Positions 40,527 through 53,130 of a DNA stretch of 64,000 bases are shown one piece after another. The position numbers and the translations under genes were made by a program. Each line of letters begins with the position of its first letter. Position 1 is the first letter of the stretch. Below the pieces are notes generated by a model, which ran no database searches, was not told where the DNA came from, and saw only the letters and a program-made list of their open reading frames with translations. Source of the stretch: Corydoras sp. C115 (lineage: Eukaryota; Chordata; Actinopteri; Siluriformes; Callichthyidae). The stretch covers positions 2,063,501 to 2,127,500 of the forward strand of contig JAFMOC010000031.1 of assembly GCA_019802505.1 (NCBI GenBank), in the 5' to 3' direction.

Positions 40527-41850
40527 GCTAAAGAGTGAATAAATAAGAAACAAAGATATGTTAGAGAAGGGGGGGGGGGCGCAATTACCTACTGTTTAGG
40601 AGCATAAACAATATTGACAATATAAATAATATGATTCCTCTGAGAAGAACTGAGGAATAAGATAAGATAAGAATTATTCATATTAAAACATTCAAGAAAA
40701 GCACCAATAATTCGTTAATTTAATAAAGATACAATGAACATTCCAGTGTCATCCCAAAAAATGTAATTACCTTTAGTTATTGTTTGATGTCCTTTGTTTT
40801 AATCAGCTCCTTAGAGTCCTGCAGCCATTTTGGCAAGGACAAACTAATATGATATAAAGTATTATACCTTGCATGTCATAATCTGCTCAAGTCTGATCCT
40901 ATTAAATTAACTCCAGCCTATAGGAATCCAGACCATTGTCCTCTAAACAAATTTGTCCTTGAACTGCAAATCCAAATCGAGAGAGGAAGGTGGGGGTAAA
41001 ATAGTCATTAAAGATTTTGAAAGGTTTGGTCAAAACCACCTTGTATGTTTGAAAAAGTAACTGATTTGCAAAGATGGACAGCAGTGAGTCATTTAAACTA
41101 TTGACAATTTATTTTTGGATCATACAACATACCCAACACAGAACGCTGATGTTATAATGTGGGATAAACATTCACACAGTGAATACGTTTATATAATGAA
41201 TATTACTGACATCAATCCAGAGACAAGTAGACACAAGAAGTATAATGTTAATTTGTACACTTATCATACACATTTACATTATATAGTTCAAAGTTTATTA
41301 TCAAATAAATGTTACAGTGAGATTTCACTACAGTTACCAGTGTACAACATGAACTGTTTATAGACCTGAACCTAGAAAATCTATAAAAATGGAAGTTTAC
41401 CAATGTACTGAAACTTGTGCAGAAGACCATCACATTTGAACTGTCTTATATATTTACTCAAATGGAAAAACTGTCAAAGCTGCACACATTTCTTTTTGAG
41501 CATTCAAACTATATTTTATAGAACAGAATTTATAAATCATATTAAATTATGCTAAATAATAACTAGTTTGTACTAGAGTACATGTTATTATATGTAGTAC
41601 TAGGTATGTTACATAGAGGTAAAATGACAGGAAAGAAACCATACTTGATCATTAAAGACACCAAAGCACATAACTATTTCTGCCTCTGATAATAATTCAG
41701 ATGTTTTAATCTACAAAAAATATATATAGAAAACAACACATTTACAACCATTGCCTGATTTTTGTAAATAATGTACATATTATTTAAGATTCTTCAGTCC
41801 TCATAAACTGTTCAGTGAAACAAAAGTGGCTGCCAATTTAACAATAACCA
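40527..41850. other. Intergenic stretch, no gene recognised
   Basis: This lies upstream of the rom1-type gene and downstream of the TJAP1-like gene. It is AT-rich with a G-run near 40570 and no recognisable exon. A minus-strand AATAAA at 41857-41862, just past its end, probably ends the TJAP1-like transcript. Confidence 0.5.
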
Positions 41851-42066
41851 AAATACTTTATTCTTAATTTGTCTATAGGTTTAGATATGACCCACAAATA
41901 TAATATTGGATCTTGTTGTTACACAATTCAGGGCTTTTCATTATTATTGTATTAAAGACAAATGAGTTTTAATGTACTTAAAATTCCAATATTAATTTTA
42001 TCAGTCTAAAGCCTTGTTCATTGAAAATGGGTTTTGAGAAGAAGCAGGTTTGTCTCAGGTTTAAAC

Positions 42067-45000
42067 CTAAACCTCTTCAGCAGAGCCTCTAGTCCATTTT
42101 CTGCCAGAATCCTCCTCCTCTAACACTCCCTCTTTGGCTGTGGGTTGAATCTGTTTCAAGAAATTATCCAACATTGTTTGTGTTGTAGGATCATTTCTAA
42201 AAACATCATAAGGCCTGTGCTGTGCATTACCTAAACCTTCACCCTCACTTGATGCTTTTATCTCTTCAATGCTGTTTGAATATGATAACATATCTCGAGG
42301 TCTTTGCAACATGTTGGAGGAAGACTGTTCTGTTTGTAAGTCTAACAGATACTTTGTGATCCTGGGGTCTTGTGTTTTGGCCATTTTGTCTGATATCGTG
42401 CAGATGTCAGTGTCGAGTGCAGGAAAATTAAGAATAGAATTATGTGGATTAGGGAGTAAATAGACACCTGCTTTTGTATTTTTACTTTCTGTATCCACTG
42501 TCTTTTCTGGTCTAACCCAGAGGTTTTTACTTTCTGTGTATGGATGAAATGCTGGAATATTATTTTTAAGAGCCGTCAAATCTCCCTGCAGAGTAGGCAG
42601 CCATTCAGATATTTTTTCTTCACTCTTGACAACAGGTGACTGGTAGTCCTTATTTGATTTATCAGATTGTACAGATAGAACAGAGGGATGCAATAAGCCT
42701 TTCAGTGCATCCTGAGAGTCAAAATGTTTGCCCAAAAGCTCTCTGATTAAGGTGGGAATCTGGAAAAGAAAGAAATTTTAATCAGAACATAATTTGGTTT
42801 GGTAACATTAACATAGTCTGGTCATCCCACAATAACAAACATTTTTATTTAGGTATTACAAAATTCTTACGTTTATATTTTCTAAAGAGGTGATTGTAGT
42901 TTTAGCAACATCCAGTTGTGTAGTAAGTTCAGAAATCCTCTGCAAGTGGGATTGACGCTCTGAGTTCATCTTTTCCATCTAAAATCAGATAGAACAACTT
43001 AATCATGTGCAAGGCAAGAAATTTGGGCAGTGTCAGTAATAGCATAAAGCAATAACATATGTTGTCTAAAATGTGGTCCTGATGTGCTTTGGGATGCAGG
43101 GACAATATTAATGTTCATGTGCGATTGCCATGTTTGGCTCAAAACAGCCAAATATGGCATTAGCCAGTGCCAGCAGTGGAACATCAGATTAAAGTGGCCC
43201 ACAGCCATAATTACATTAAGTCGTTTAGCAGATGCTTTCATCAAAAGCAAATGATTATGCCATGTGGAACCTTGCATTTTTACATTTAAAAAAAAGCACA
43301 AAAACTATTAAAACTGTGAATGTTACATAAATGTAATTCAAATTAGCAACGTTCACACAAGCCTTTTTTTTTTTAATAAAAAATTTTGTGCCTTACAGCA
43401 GATTGTAGCTTCAACTCTATGGTTCTGTTGATCTGCTGGAGGTTAGTGTAGCTCTCCTGAAGCCTGTGGCAAAACACAATAGATTTTAGCTTATTGAACA
43501 AAAAGTCAATCAGGTCGGTGACATTTTTTTGTTGTTGTTGTGTCAGATTTTAATGTTATATGACAAATAACTAAACATACCCTATATAAACTAAACATAC
43601 CATACAAATAACTAAACATTATATAGTATATGTTAATGTTTTGCACAATTTTAAGTTGAAACTGTGTAAAAATAATTGTATGCTACTAAATACAGCAATG
43701 TTTTGTTTAATTGTATATAAATTCTGTCTGCATTCAGCCTCGCCTTTTATATTTCTCTGTCCTGTTGTTCAATTCTGTCCGTGTACATTGAATCTCCGCC
43801 TCCATGTTTTCAATACAAGCTACTGTCTGCAACAAATTCTCATGCAGCTCCTTGTTGTAATGCTCCAGAAACCTGTAAGACATTGAAGTGAAGGTTTTGC
43901 TAGGTTATGTGGCTAAATATAGAATGGCAAGTAGCTTATCATGAATACAGGCATACAACAATCAATAATAACAGCAAAGAGACATACTCACTCAGCCCTG
44001 TCCATACTACCTACTGAACCCTGATGGTGTAGGGGTGGAGGCATGAGGATAAGAAAGACAGAAAATAGATTTTTAAAGCCATGTGCTCTGGGCTATTATA
44101 CTGATGTAGACCTGATCTCATTCCATCAGTTATAAAAATAAGTGTTGATCACTGATGTAGGCAAACTGGCAGAGAATTACTTAATGTCCTTTTTGAACAT
44201 GGATATTATTTACAGAATTCAACAAAAGCCCACTTCTAGTTAGATTCTAACTGTATTTCATTTGCTCTGTACTTGTACTCTGCACAATGACAAAGTTTAA
44301 TTTAAGCAGTCTAATCAAATTAAATATAGATTTTTTTAAACTCACCCTTTGCGTACTTTTGTTGTGTTTCTTGAGGCCTATGGTTGTGTTCTTGGTGTTC
44401 TCAGAATTAAAACCACTAGTTGGAAAGATCTCATTGACCTCAGACTCCACGTCTATATGTCTGGTAGGGGAGGATTGAATTTGATGTTCATGTGTAGTAT
44501 GAACTTCTGTAGATAAGCTATTGCCGCTGCCACCACAACGTTCTTTACGTTTGACATAATGATGCTTCTCAGGCTGGACAGACACTGAGCCAATGCTTGT
44601 ACTTTCATTACGGAAGCATAATAATCCATGACCCTCTGGAGACGAAGGTCTTTTACCATGGTTATGTTGTGAATGGGACTGATGTAGATCCCCCAAAGAG
44701 CTCCGAGTTTCACAACTATAACTGTGTTTGCCAGAATCCGTTCTTTTAAAAAGGTCCAGTTTTGCAGGTTCAGAGTTCTGATGTTTGGATGACCTCTGCA
44801 CACATTTTTCTTGCAGCTTGGGTGATTTAGTAACTTGTCTGTGTTCCTTGTAATGCAATTTCGATTTAGGTGGGGCTCCTGTGTTCATCCTGAATGAGCT
44901 TAGTCTGGAGGGACTAATGACCTGCCTGGTAATCTCATCCAGAAAGGCAGAGAACTCAAGCTTCTCCTTGACTACATTTTTCTTCCGTATCTCCACAGAG

Positions 45001-46010
45001 CTCTGTATTTGTGCATCACTTCCTTGACCTCTGATGGATAGTACCTCCATAGACTTGGCCTTCCGGATATTTCTAGGCATTTGCCCTTCATCTTTATTTT
45101 TCAAAATACTTTTGCTCGGCAAATGTATAGATGACACAGCTCTCTTGGATCCTTTCATAACTCTGGATGCTGCGAAATTATCATGGGAAGGAAGACTTTG
45201 TCCTAAACTGGTGGTCTTGTACAGTTGACCAAACTTTATGGGACGACTATATGCCCCGGGGCTACAGTTTTGGCTCATGTTTTGCAGCAGTCCCTCTGTA
45301 CTCCTGCTCTGGCATCTCTTTAATTGTGACTTAGACAGCATTGATCCAAAACCTGGGTCGGATTGTCCAAATTGATCAAAATTTTGCTTCTTCAGCTTGT
45401 GATTTGGCAGTGCACAGTCACTTGGCACAAAAGCCAGCTCCTCATCTTGAAATTTTTTCCCGGCTTCTGGAAGATTGGAACAGGACACAGAATGCTGTGG
45501 TTTGTTTGAAATGAGATTCCTCTCACCTCCAAAATCAGGTTCGGAATTCCAAGACGAGTAAGATGAGGAAGAAGAGGAAGAAAGGCTGGTTGTCAAAGCC
45601 ATAGAAAAAGTGTCATACTGTCCTTTGTTGTGTTCAGTACCTTTGAAGTTACAATGATCAAGATAACGAGGGTTATGTTGGTCATTACTGTGGCTCTCAT
45701 CTGCATTTATAGTCCTGCTACTGCAGAAACAAGGATTTACGATTAATTACAGGTCTTGAAAATGACAAACCAACATAAAAAACACAAAAAAGAATATTAC
45801 ACTGCAAAATTTACCTTAAAATAAAATTATAATTTACTAGTTTTTTTTACAGAAATTATTCATGATGTCAGAATACCTGTTTAGTCCATGACCATGGTTT
45901 AGATGATGTTTCATATTGTGTTGAAAGACAAGGTCTTGATATTTCTGAAAATTAAGCTTATCTTCTGATAATCCACATGCAGCAGTGACGCCTTTTCCGA
46001 TCTGTCTCTT
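42067..46010 (-). CDS. Coiled-coil protein with a TJAP1/BEGAIN-like segment; 5' end unresolved
   Basis: Joined exons in gene order: 45877-46010 (start uncertain), 44346-45720, 43992-44020, 43744-43872, 43397-43463, 42871-42978, 42067-42759 (stop TAG). Phases agree at every junction and give about 845 residues. The large exon encodes 450 Ser/Lys-rich, disordered residues, including a serine run and FSAFLDEITRQVISPSRLSS. Exons 4-6 form a coiled coil (LHENLLQTVACIENMEAEIQ; KRLQESYTNLQQINRTIELK; LTTQLDVAKTTITSLENINI). This resembles TJAP1 (RRLQNSYTASQRTNQELEDK) and BEGAIN in both spacing and residues. In those proteins the coiled coil is N-terminal; here it is near the C-terminus. I do not recognise the gene and do not assign a function; a scaffold or junction role is only a guess. 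The intron after 43744 uses a GC donor. Upstream exons may be missing. Confidence 0.72.
43744..43872 (-). other. Exon with a GC (non-GT) 5' splice site
   Basis: The exon ends AAATATAAAAG and is followed by GCGAGG. The next exon starts at 43463 after a good acceptor. Only this GC junction joins the phases, giving KYKRLQESYTNL, which matches the TJAP1 family across the join. No GT donor in frame is nearby. Confidence 0.75.
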
Positions 46011-47464
46011 CTTTACAGTAGATTTAGAAGCCCGGAAGCAATTAAACAAGAAATATTTGTGGTACTAGCAGATCATTAAATTATTGTGCTGTTTAACTAA
46101 ATCTGTCATAATCAAAAATATAAAACATATTCAAAAATATAATATTATAAAATCTTAAATGGTCTATTATAAGACTAAAGTAATTAAATAACATGGAATA
46201 TAAACGAGAGATGAGAGAGAAACACTCTCAAAGGAACATGTTAAAGTACCCAGTAGTCATCTAGCCAGTCCTTATAACACAACGCTCTATTGAACGTAAT
46301 GAGTATGTTACACAATCGACAGGAAACAGTGGGGGGAAATAAATCAATTGTGCTTTGAAACTAAAATAAAATGCATGGACATTTTCTGTAGCTTTCATTT
46401 ACAACTTCATGTGGTCCAGTTAAAATGGTTGTTTAAAAAGGTGTTTTTCAGATAACTTAAATTAAATATGTGCATTATTACAACTCTTTTGTTTCTATCT
46501 CTCCATGGGACGTTTGAAATAATCCATTCGACAGGGTGCTTCATCTGATTTACACCCACAGGCAATTTCCTGTTGCATAAGGGGAGGATTTATTGCTGTT
46601 TGATATTTGTTATGTATGTGCTATTTTGTGTTGCATGTTATTTTTGGAAACAAAACAAATCAGATGACATCCTTCAAAATAACTTAATAAATAACATAAC
46701 AAAATAACTACAAAGAAGTTCAAGGAGTAATTTAAGGTTCAAAAATAGCAATCGATTTCCTAATTGAAATGTCTGAATTCACCTGTTTATTTGGTTTTAT
46801 ATTTTATGGGCAGTAAAAAAGGATACTGTACTACACAAAGTCGGTTTGAAGCTGTAAACAGCAGACATAGTTGATAGTTCAGCAGACATTTTGTGTGTGA
46901 GGGCAGAAGGTGAAAAGAAGTGTGAGAATGATGGGAATGTTTGTGAAAACTGAGTATGAAGCCAAAATAAAACCAGTTTAAGACTAGCTCTGCTGCTTAT
47001 TGCTACATTAGAACTGATAAAAAGTCAACAACACTCAACAGTTAACAGTCCTCCTTACAACACAAAATGTACAGAGTGAAACTTTGTCTTGTCTAATATA
47101 TTGATTGTATTATTTTGACCAAACAGGGAGTAACGATAAAGTGAGAGAGGTGTAAACAGTCAATGATTAACAGTCTGATGACAATTTACACTCCATAGTA
47201 ATCAAGCTTTTCAGGGTTTCTATAGTCCATTGTGATGTTTGGTTCAGGTAAAGTGCTCCATCGTGAACCGTTTTCACATCTTTGTGTTTAATTAAAGGTG
47301 AAAAAACATTTAAAATGATAAAATCACATCATTTTGCCTTTAAATAGGACTACCAAATGTGAAATGTTAAACCTCTATCAGTGTTGGGCAGTGTAAGTCA
47401 GTGTGCCCAGTGATGCACAAAACTACAAATACACTATATTTCTAGGTAATACATGTCCTTTACT

Positions 47465-47970
47465 GGTCACAGAACCATTTCCAACAACTTTGGAACATTG
47501 AGAGATTGTGGTTGTCATAGCGATAAAACTAAAAATGTCACTTAGAATGTCAGTTGTGTTCAGCTGCTAAGTACAAGCTGTATGGCTTTATGGTTTAATG
47601 AAGTAATTTGTATTTCCATAAATATGATTGACACCTTGCAGTAGTTTTGTACAGATCCTTTAAATTTACTGTATCCCATAATTGATTGTATGAACACCAT
47701 TACAGGCTTAACGTTTAAAATTTTCACCTTTTGTGGTCCAAATGGACTATGTGCACAAAAGTCCATTTACGTGTATTTGAAGTTGTAGAATCAAGGAATA
47801 ACATTGCAGGAGAGAGAAAAGAGAAAACACCAAAATGATGTAAAAATGACAGATTAGGTGTTATAAATCCTCCACTGTCCACAGAGTGTAATGGAATGTT
47901 CCCGACATCTTTGGAATGTTGAGTGTGGTGGTCATAGCAATAAAACTAAAGAATGTCACTTCTGCAAATT
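47465..47970 (+). repeat. Pair of direct repeats about 415 bp apart
   Basis: Both 47465-47545 and 47880-47970 contain ACTTTGGAACATTGAG or CTTTGGAATGTTGAG, then GTCATAGC(G/A)ATAAAACTAAA and ATGTCACTT. The pair encloses the malat1-like block. Confidence 0.7.
47561..47692 (+). repeat. Block similar to malat1 52271-52401, same strand
   Basis: The shared sequence includes GTACAAGCTGTATGGCTTTA, TTGCAGTAGTTTTGTACAGA and CCCATAATTGATTGTAT, at about 85% identity by eye over 130 bp. Just after it, CATTACAGGCTTAAC resembles malat1 at about 53962-53977. It is either a duplicated lncRNA piece or a shared dispersed repeat. Confidence 0.75.
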
Positions 47971-48075
47971 TTCAGATAACTTAAGATTCCATATACATTC
48001 AGGTAAGAGAAATGTTAAGATACTGCAGTGTTAGACTTTTTTTGCTGAGATATAGTATTGATTTAATTGTGCAGG

Positions 48076-48475
48076 CAGTGTTGGGCAAGTTACTGTTAAG
48101 ATATTAGTTACTCAACAATAAATTAAGCTTCACTAGACAAACGCTCCCACTCACAGAAATATAGCAAGTAAGTTATATAATTATGGCAAAAGTACCGTAA
48201 CTACTCAAAGCTATTTCACATTGTACCAATCTAATGCCAAATCAGTGTAATGTGATAGATACACTGATTAAAACATTTATTAAAGAACAGCAAAATAATT
48301 ATTTCTATATAATTTAGTTTGAAAGACTGGAGCTTATTGCTAAAACAAAAAAAATCACATTTTTATTCCTAAAAATTAATTTTACAATTATGAAAACTAC
48401 ATATACACTTTAAAAACACTAAAACACTTTGATCAGTTCACTACATTTTACAAGTAGCTTAGCCTGCCCAAAACT
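48076..48475. mobile_element. Probable degraded hAT-type element
   Basis: It starts CAGTGTTGGGCAAGTTACT, a common hAT-family terminus in fish. The reverse complement of its right end, GTTTTGGGCAGGCTAAG, is a decayed version. No target-site duplication or transposase frame was seen. Confidence 0.5.
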
Positions 48476-49879
48476 ACCCCCACCATGCGTGAAACCAACC
48501 CCCACCCACCATGTGGCCTTCTAGAAGAATCCATGCCTGGGGCTTTTTTTAATGCAATTGTATACAAAATCCATCTTATAATACACTGATATTATAAGAA
48601 GTATAAGTATAAAAGAGTATTAATAAATATGAATATTCTTGGAAATCTTGTGTTAATCACACATGAACTTTATAAACACTTATATATACTTATATATGTT
48701 AAACTTGTGAGTATTTAACGGAGGTGCTTCTTTTAAAATATGGATGTAAACGTTAATTTTTTAAATGAGAAGTGAAATCATTTTTTTGGTCGAGTGAAGG
48801 TTTCAGGTTAAAAACAGGGAATTGCTATTGAATCACAGATGTGAGCATTTGAGGAATCGACTCTTTGAGAACCGATTCACAGCCTGGTGAAACGTGACGG
48901 ACGTGACACATGTGAATAGACAGACACACGGGTCGCTTAGAAACGTTTTAATGGAAAAGAATTCGAGCTCGTTCGTTGTAATCAGGGGTTTATATTAATA
49001 TGTTAGGTTTTGTGTTAATTACTGACAGAAATATATCCACGATTATGATTGTAAATTACGATCCAAATCATTTAGTATCTTCGCAAATATTAATCAAATG
49101 ATAACTAGTAGGTTACATATATTCGTGTCATGTTTTTTTTGTTCTAAAAAAAAACCTGGACTTATCTGGTAATAGCGAGTTTTTAAAAAAAAAAAAAAAA
49201 GGAAAAAGTGAGTCACGCTTGCGCATTGAGGCACTGCGCTATCTGTAAAGTAGTTCCAGTTAAAAAGCCAGTTTGAACCGGTCTAAGCAAGATAATCTTT
49301 GCTTGCAGATAGTGTTCATCCGCACTGCATTCCTGACGTCATTGTTTTTGTTTAAAATTTGAAAGTCATCTGTTAACCACAAAGGATCCATTGGATTTTT
49401 AAATGCACGAGTCTGTTTTTTTTCGTTTCAGAAATCTATCTATCTAAAACAAACATATAGAGTACATGCCACATGGCTTTGTATTATTCCCAAATATTTT
49501 TGGATATAATACAGAAAACAGCAGCCATCCAAATAAATTCAGTTGGGTGTGGTTAAGGAAGCACAGCCTTTAGCTTTATCATACAGCTTTATTTTTCTGG
49601 TTGTTTCCATGAAGAATAATGGATTGTATTATTAATGATGAGTCATTGAAATGATATAAATAACTTGAGCTGTATTGCACTTTGTCAGTCACACACCTTC
49701 AGTTTTAAAGTTACACATTTAAATCAAAATATTTTAAGGTTATGTACGTTTTGCTGTTGTGGAAATTGTCTTCAGCCACTGTGTCGATTGTATTTCATAA
49801 TTACGAACTTTATTAATAATGTTTTCGAATGTAGGTCGTATTGGGACTACTTTCTGTAGCACTGCGGAAGAATCGTGGT

Positions 49880-49930
49880 GACGTTGCACAGCAGAACTAT
49901 AAATTGGAGAACGCTGGGCCTTCGGTAGGT
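49880..49930 (+). promoter_or_regulatory. malat1: Candidate malat1 core promoter (TATA-like)
   Basis: TATAAA at 49898-49903 follows TGACGTTG, a CRE-like half site. It precedes CpG-bearing sequence and a long non-coding stretch ending in the malat1 3' structures. A second candidate is AAGATGGCG at about 50428 (YY1-like). Neither is proven, so the 5' end of malat1 stays approximate. Confidence 0.35.
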
Positions 49931-52900
49931 ACTTCACAGCGTTCGATTGATTGAAGCTGTTCGCTTCGCTGCTTCTAGAAGCCAAATTTGACGATGAGTA
50001 GTTTTTTCGCGTTTTTATTCGCATTATCTCTTCTGTTAGAGTCCGGTTTGTTAATTTTTATATTATGTTTGTTTCGGACTTAAATTTTCTATGCTATATT
50101 TACAGATTAGAGATCGCTGTGATCTACCCAGTAAATAGCGTATTACATAACTTATTCTGAAACGAATAATTTATATATAGAGGCATATATCGTGTTTTTT
50201 GTTTTAATTAATTATGAAGTTGATTTTGATAATGCAGTTATAGGACCAGTATATCGCCTATCTCGGTTTTTTTTTACAAGCCTTGACGTATTTTAAAAGT
50301 TTTTTTGCGATTAATTGCCTTATTTCGCTTCTGGCGATTAGTTGTGACTAATATAAACATTCTATAGACTCGTTGTTACTTAAATATAACAGTAAATCTG
50401 AAAAAGGCCAATGTGCGTAATAACTAAGATGGCGTCGCTGATAAAGAAACCTCGGTTGATGGCCGCCGTACAGTATCATGACGAGGCTGCTTTTTTGTGA
50501 TTATTTAAAGATCCGTGAAACTCGAATATCGGCAGGTTTTACTTTGTTACTTTAAGAAGTATTTATTTTCATTTGAGTGATTTTTTTACGTCATAATATT
50601 TTGGTTTAATAAGCTGGCGTATGTTAAACAATTTTATATTCCGACTTTAATCGATGAATAATCGGTTATACGCAGTTGCGTACAGCTTAACTACTTTTTT
50701 TTTCTTCAAGTAATGATCAACTTAATGGACTGAGTTTAATCCTGCATATCAATTCGTCAGAGCTTTTTTTTTTATTTTTTTTAAAGCAGTTCCTGATTTC
50801 GGCTCGTTTTTTTTTTTCATCGTGAAGAATGGACTCGGTTTGCTTATTTGAAGGACTTAGGCGCATAGTGTTCTCGACGGAAAGAAGAGCTCGGGAGACC
50901 AGACGGGAACCGGGGATGATCGGCTCAGGCCAGGGTTGGCGAGGAGGCGAGCGGGGAGGAGGAAGACGGCAGGAAAGGCGGAGATGACGAGGGGGACGGA
51001 GCCGGGCAGAGTAGCGACAGCGCCACGTGGCCACCAGAGGGAGCACAGCTGTTCTAGACCAGAAACCAAGCGTGAGCGTGCGTGACGTGGGCGACCAGCA
51101 GCAGAAGGGAGGGGCAGAAAAAGAGATTCCTGGGCTGATGACGTAGCATCGAGAGTCACTTGGGTGTTTGGTTTGTATGGGTTAGAGGTATCCACGTGAG
51201 AACAAGAAGACCAAAATATTGCCTTCTAGATTTAAATACGAAACATTTGCTCGCACAGTTCTGTTCTTTCTTTTCAGGCGTGGTGTAATGAGTGCGTGAT
51301 CGTTCCTTCTTGGTGTGTCTGCATATCATTGGCGAAGTTGGGATGGAACTGGGATGAATTCCTCTAATCGGCTCTACATCCATGCACCGTTGAAAGCTAG
51401 TCGTGGGAGAGAAAAGGCGTCTCTTGTTCCTCTTTTAAAATCCAATAGGTCTGCGCTTAGAGGCGATCCACGTTTGAGTTGAAGCTCGTCTGTGTCATGA
51501 CACCGCAACGGCGTCCTACCCCTGTTCATCACAAATTCAAAGCTGAAGCCACTACTTATTTCTGCTGGTAAAGTCAGCTGGTTAATGCATGAGCATTTAA
51601 AGGGAGTAAATATTCCCTTGTTCACAATTAGTTTCAGTAATGCAAATGCATTCTGTGTTTTACCGTAATGAATTGGGGGTTTGGGAGGGGCAACTTCGTG
51701 TTTTTAGTGTTTTTTTTACAGGCTCACGTTCTGTAACGGTAAACAAAGGGAGCTTTTTATGGTAGCGTGGAGCCAATGTTAAGGTTTCGCACAGCAAACG
51801 TAAAGAACGCTGGAAGGATTCGAGTGAGCCCTCCATGTGTTGGTTGGATATCAGAAGGTATCATTTAATGGTTTGTGAACAAATCTTGGATCGCTGTATG
51901 TACTTAATTCATGAACTTGTACATGCTTGCTGGGGGGGTGGGGTTAACATCAATCTCTTGCTAGCTTTTGCAGCTCTTAAAGAGTGGCATAGTTGATCTA
52001 AGACTTGGATGTCGCTGGTATGGTGGTGGAATCAGCACAGTCGGTGGATGTGACTACACTGCAGCTAGCCCAGTGCAAGGGACAAACATGAACCTAAAGC
52101 AGTATGGAAGTCGTAAGGTGGCACGTTAACTGGATTGTGTTCATGTGTACTCGTGTCATGGATTTTCGTGGGTTTATGGGGCCTGGGGACTGTTAATTGT
52201 GACTCTTGCAGATTTAAAGACCCAGTCTCAGGACTAAAGGTGGTCCCACTAACCCCCCACATAAGGGTAAAGCTGCTGAGTACAAGCTGTATGGCTTTAC
52301 GGTTTAACGGCAAGTAATTGGAATTTTCATAAATGATTGAACACATTGCAGTAGTTTTGTACAGACCCATTTACATTGCTGTGTCCCATAATTGATTGTA
52401 TTAGTATTTTGGCACTATATTGGCTGTTTGTATGGGTTGGGTTGTTTGTGTAGGCCTTGTCTTTTCAGTGTGCAATGTCAAGTGGCTTCATGCCCAAGCA
52501 ATACAGAAGATCTCATCTAATCACATTACATTTTAAGGTTTGCTTTTTGCATAATTTTTGACCTGTTTGGTCATGTAGGTTCTACAATTTAATATTTTTC
52601 TTGGTTGTTTAAAACTAGAAATTAACATTTTGTTGGTTAATAAATGGTCTCATGACAAAGTCGATGTGCATTTGTTTCTTGTCTTTTTGGGGGGGCTGTC
52701 TTGGGTATCTCTTGTGCTTTTTCAGGTGTGAATGTTGAGCTTGGCACTTTAGAGCATGGGCTTGATGGCAACTCTTTCAAGGTGGAGAGGAAGGCTGCAA
52801 AATCCAGTTCTGCTTAATGGGCGCACGTGAGACAGGACAGCCAAAAATCAGTATCAATGATCAGCGCTTAGAAGTATATGGATTTGGCCAACAGTAATCT

Positions 52901-53130
52901 GAACAGATCGATCAATCCTTCATTTACAAGCACTTTCAAGTATTGGTGTGTGCTTTGTGAGGAATGGGCACGGGGGTGTTTCTACCTTTTCACTTTTTCA
53001 GAAGCTTTAAGCCCTTGAAGAATGCCATCTAAAGAAGTAGCATGTCCAGGACTCATCCCCTTGAATTCAAACAGGCAGGACTTTTAAATCCTCTGTCAAG
53101 GCATACTTTAAGAATCTTAGCATGTAAACC

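Larger units (their letters stand above)
46100..49870. other. Intergenic stretch between the TJAP1-like gene and malat1
   Basis: No protein-coding exon was recognised. It holds a malat1-like block (47561-47692), a direct repeat of about 80 bp (47465-47545 and 47880-47970) and a probable hAT remnant (48076-48475). First exons of the TJAP1-like gene may also lie here unseen. Confidence 0.55.

Noticed and set aside
44287..44803. Out-of-frame open reading frames over the large TJAP1-like exon
   Set aside because: They are shadows of the 1375-nt coding exon, whose own frame joins in phase with all neighbouring exons.
49120..49270. A second U-rich plus A-rich tract (T8 near 49133, A-run near 49184) that could be a NEAT1-like triple-helix end
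   Set aside because: The two U motifs and GC reset are missing, and the following sequence does not fold as a tRNA-like RNA or contain a GGTTCRANNC T-arm.
50717..51195. Overlapping minus-strand open frames of about 110 codons in the GC-richer block
   Set aside because: They lie antisense within malat1, have low-complexity Pro/Arg/Ser composition and show no splice or family support.
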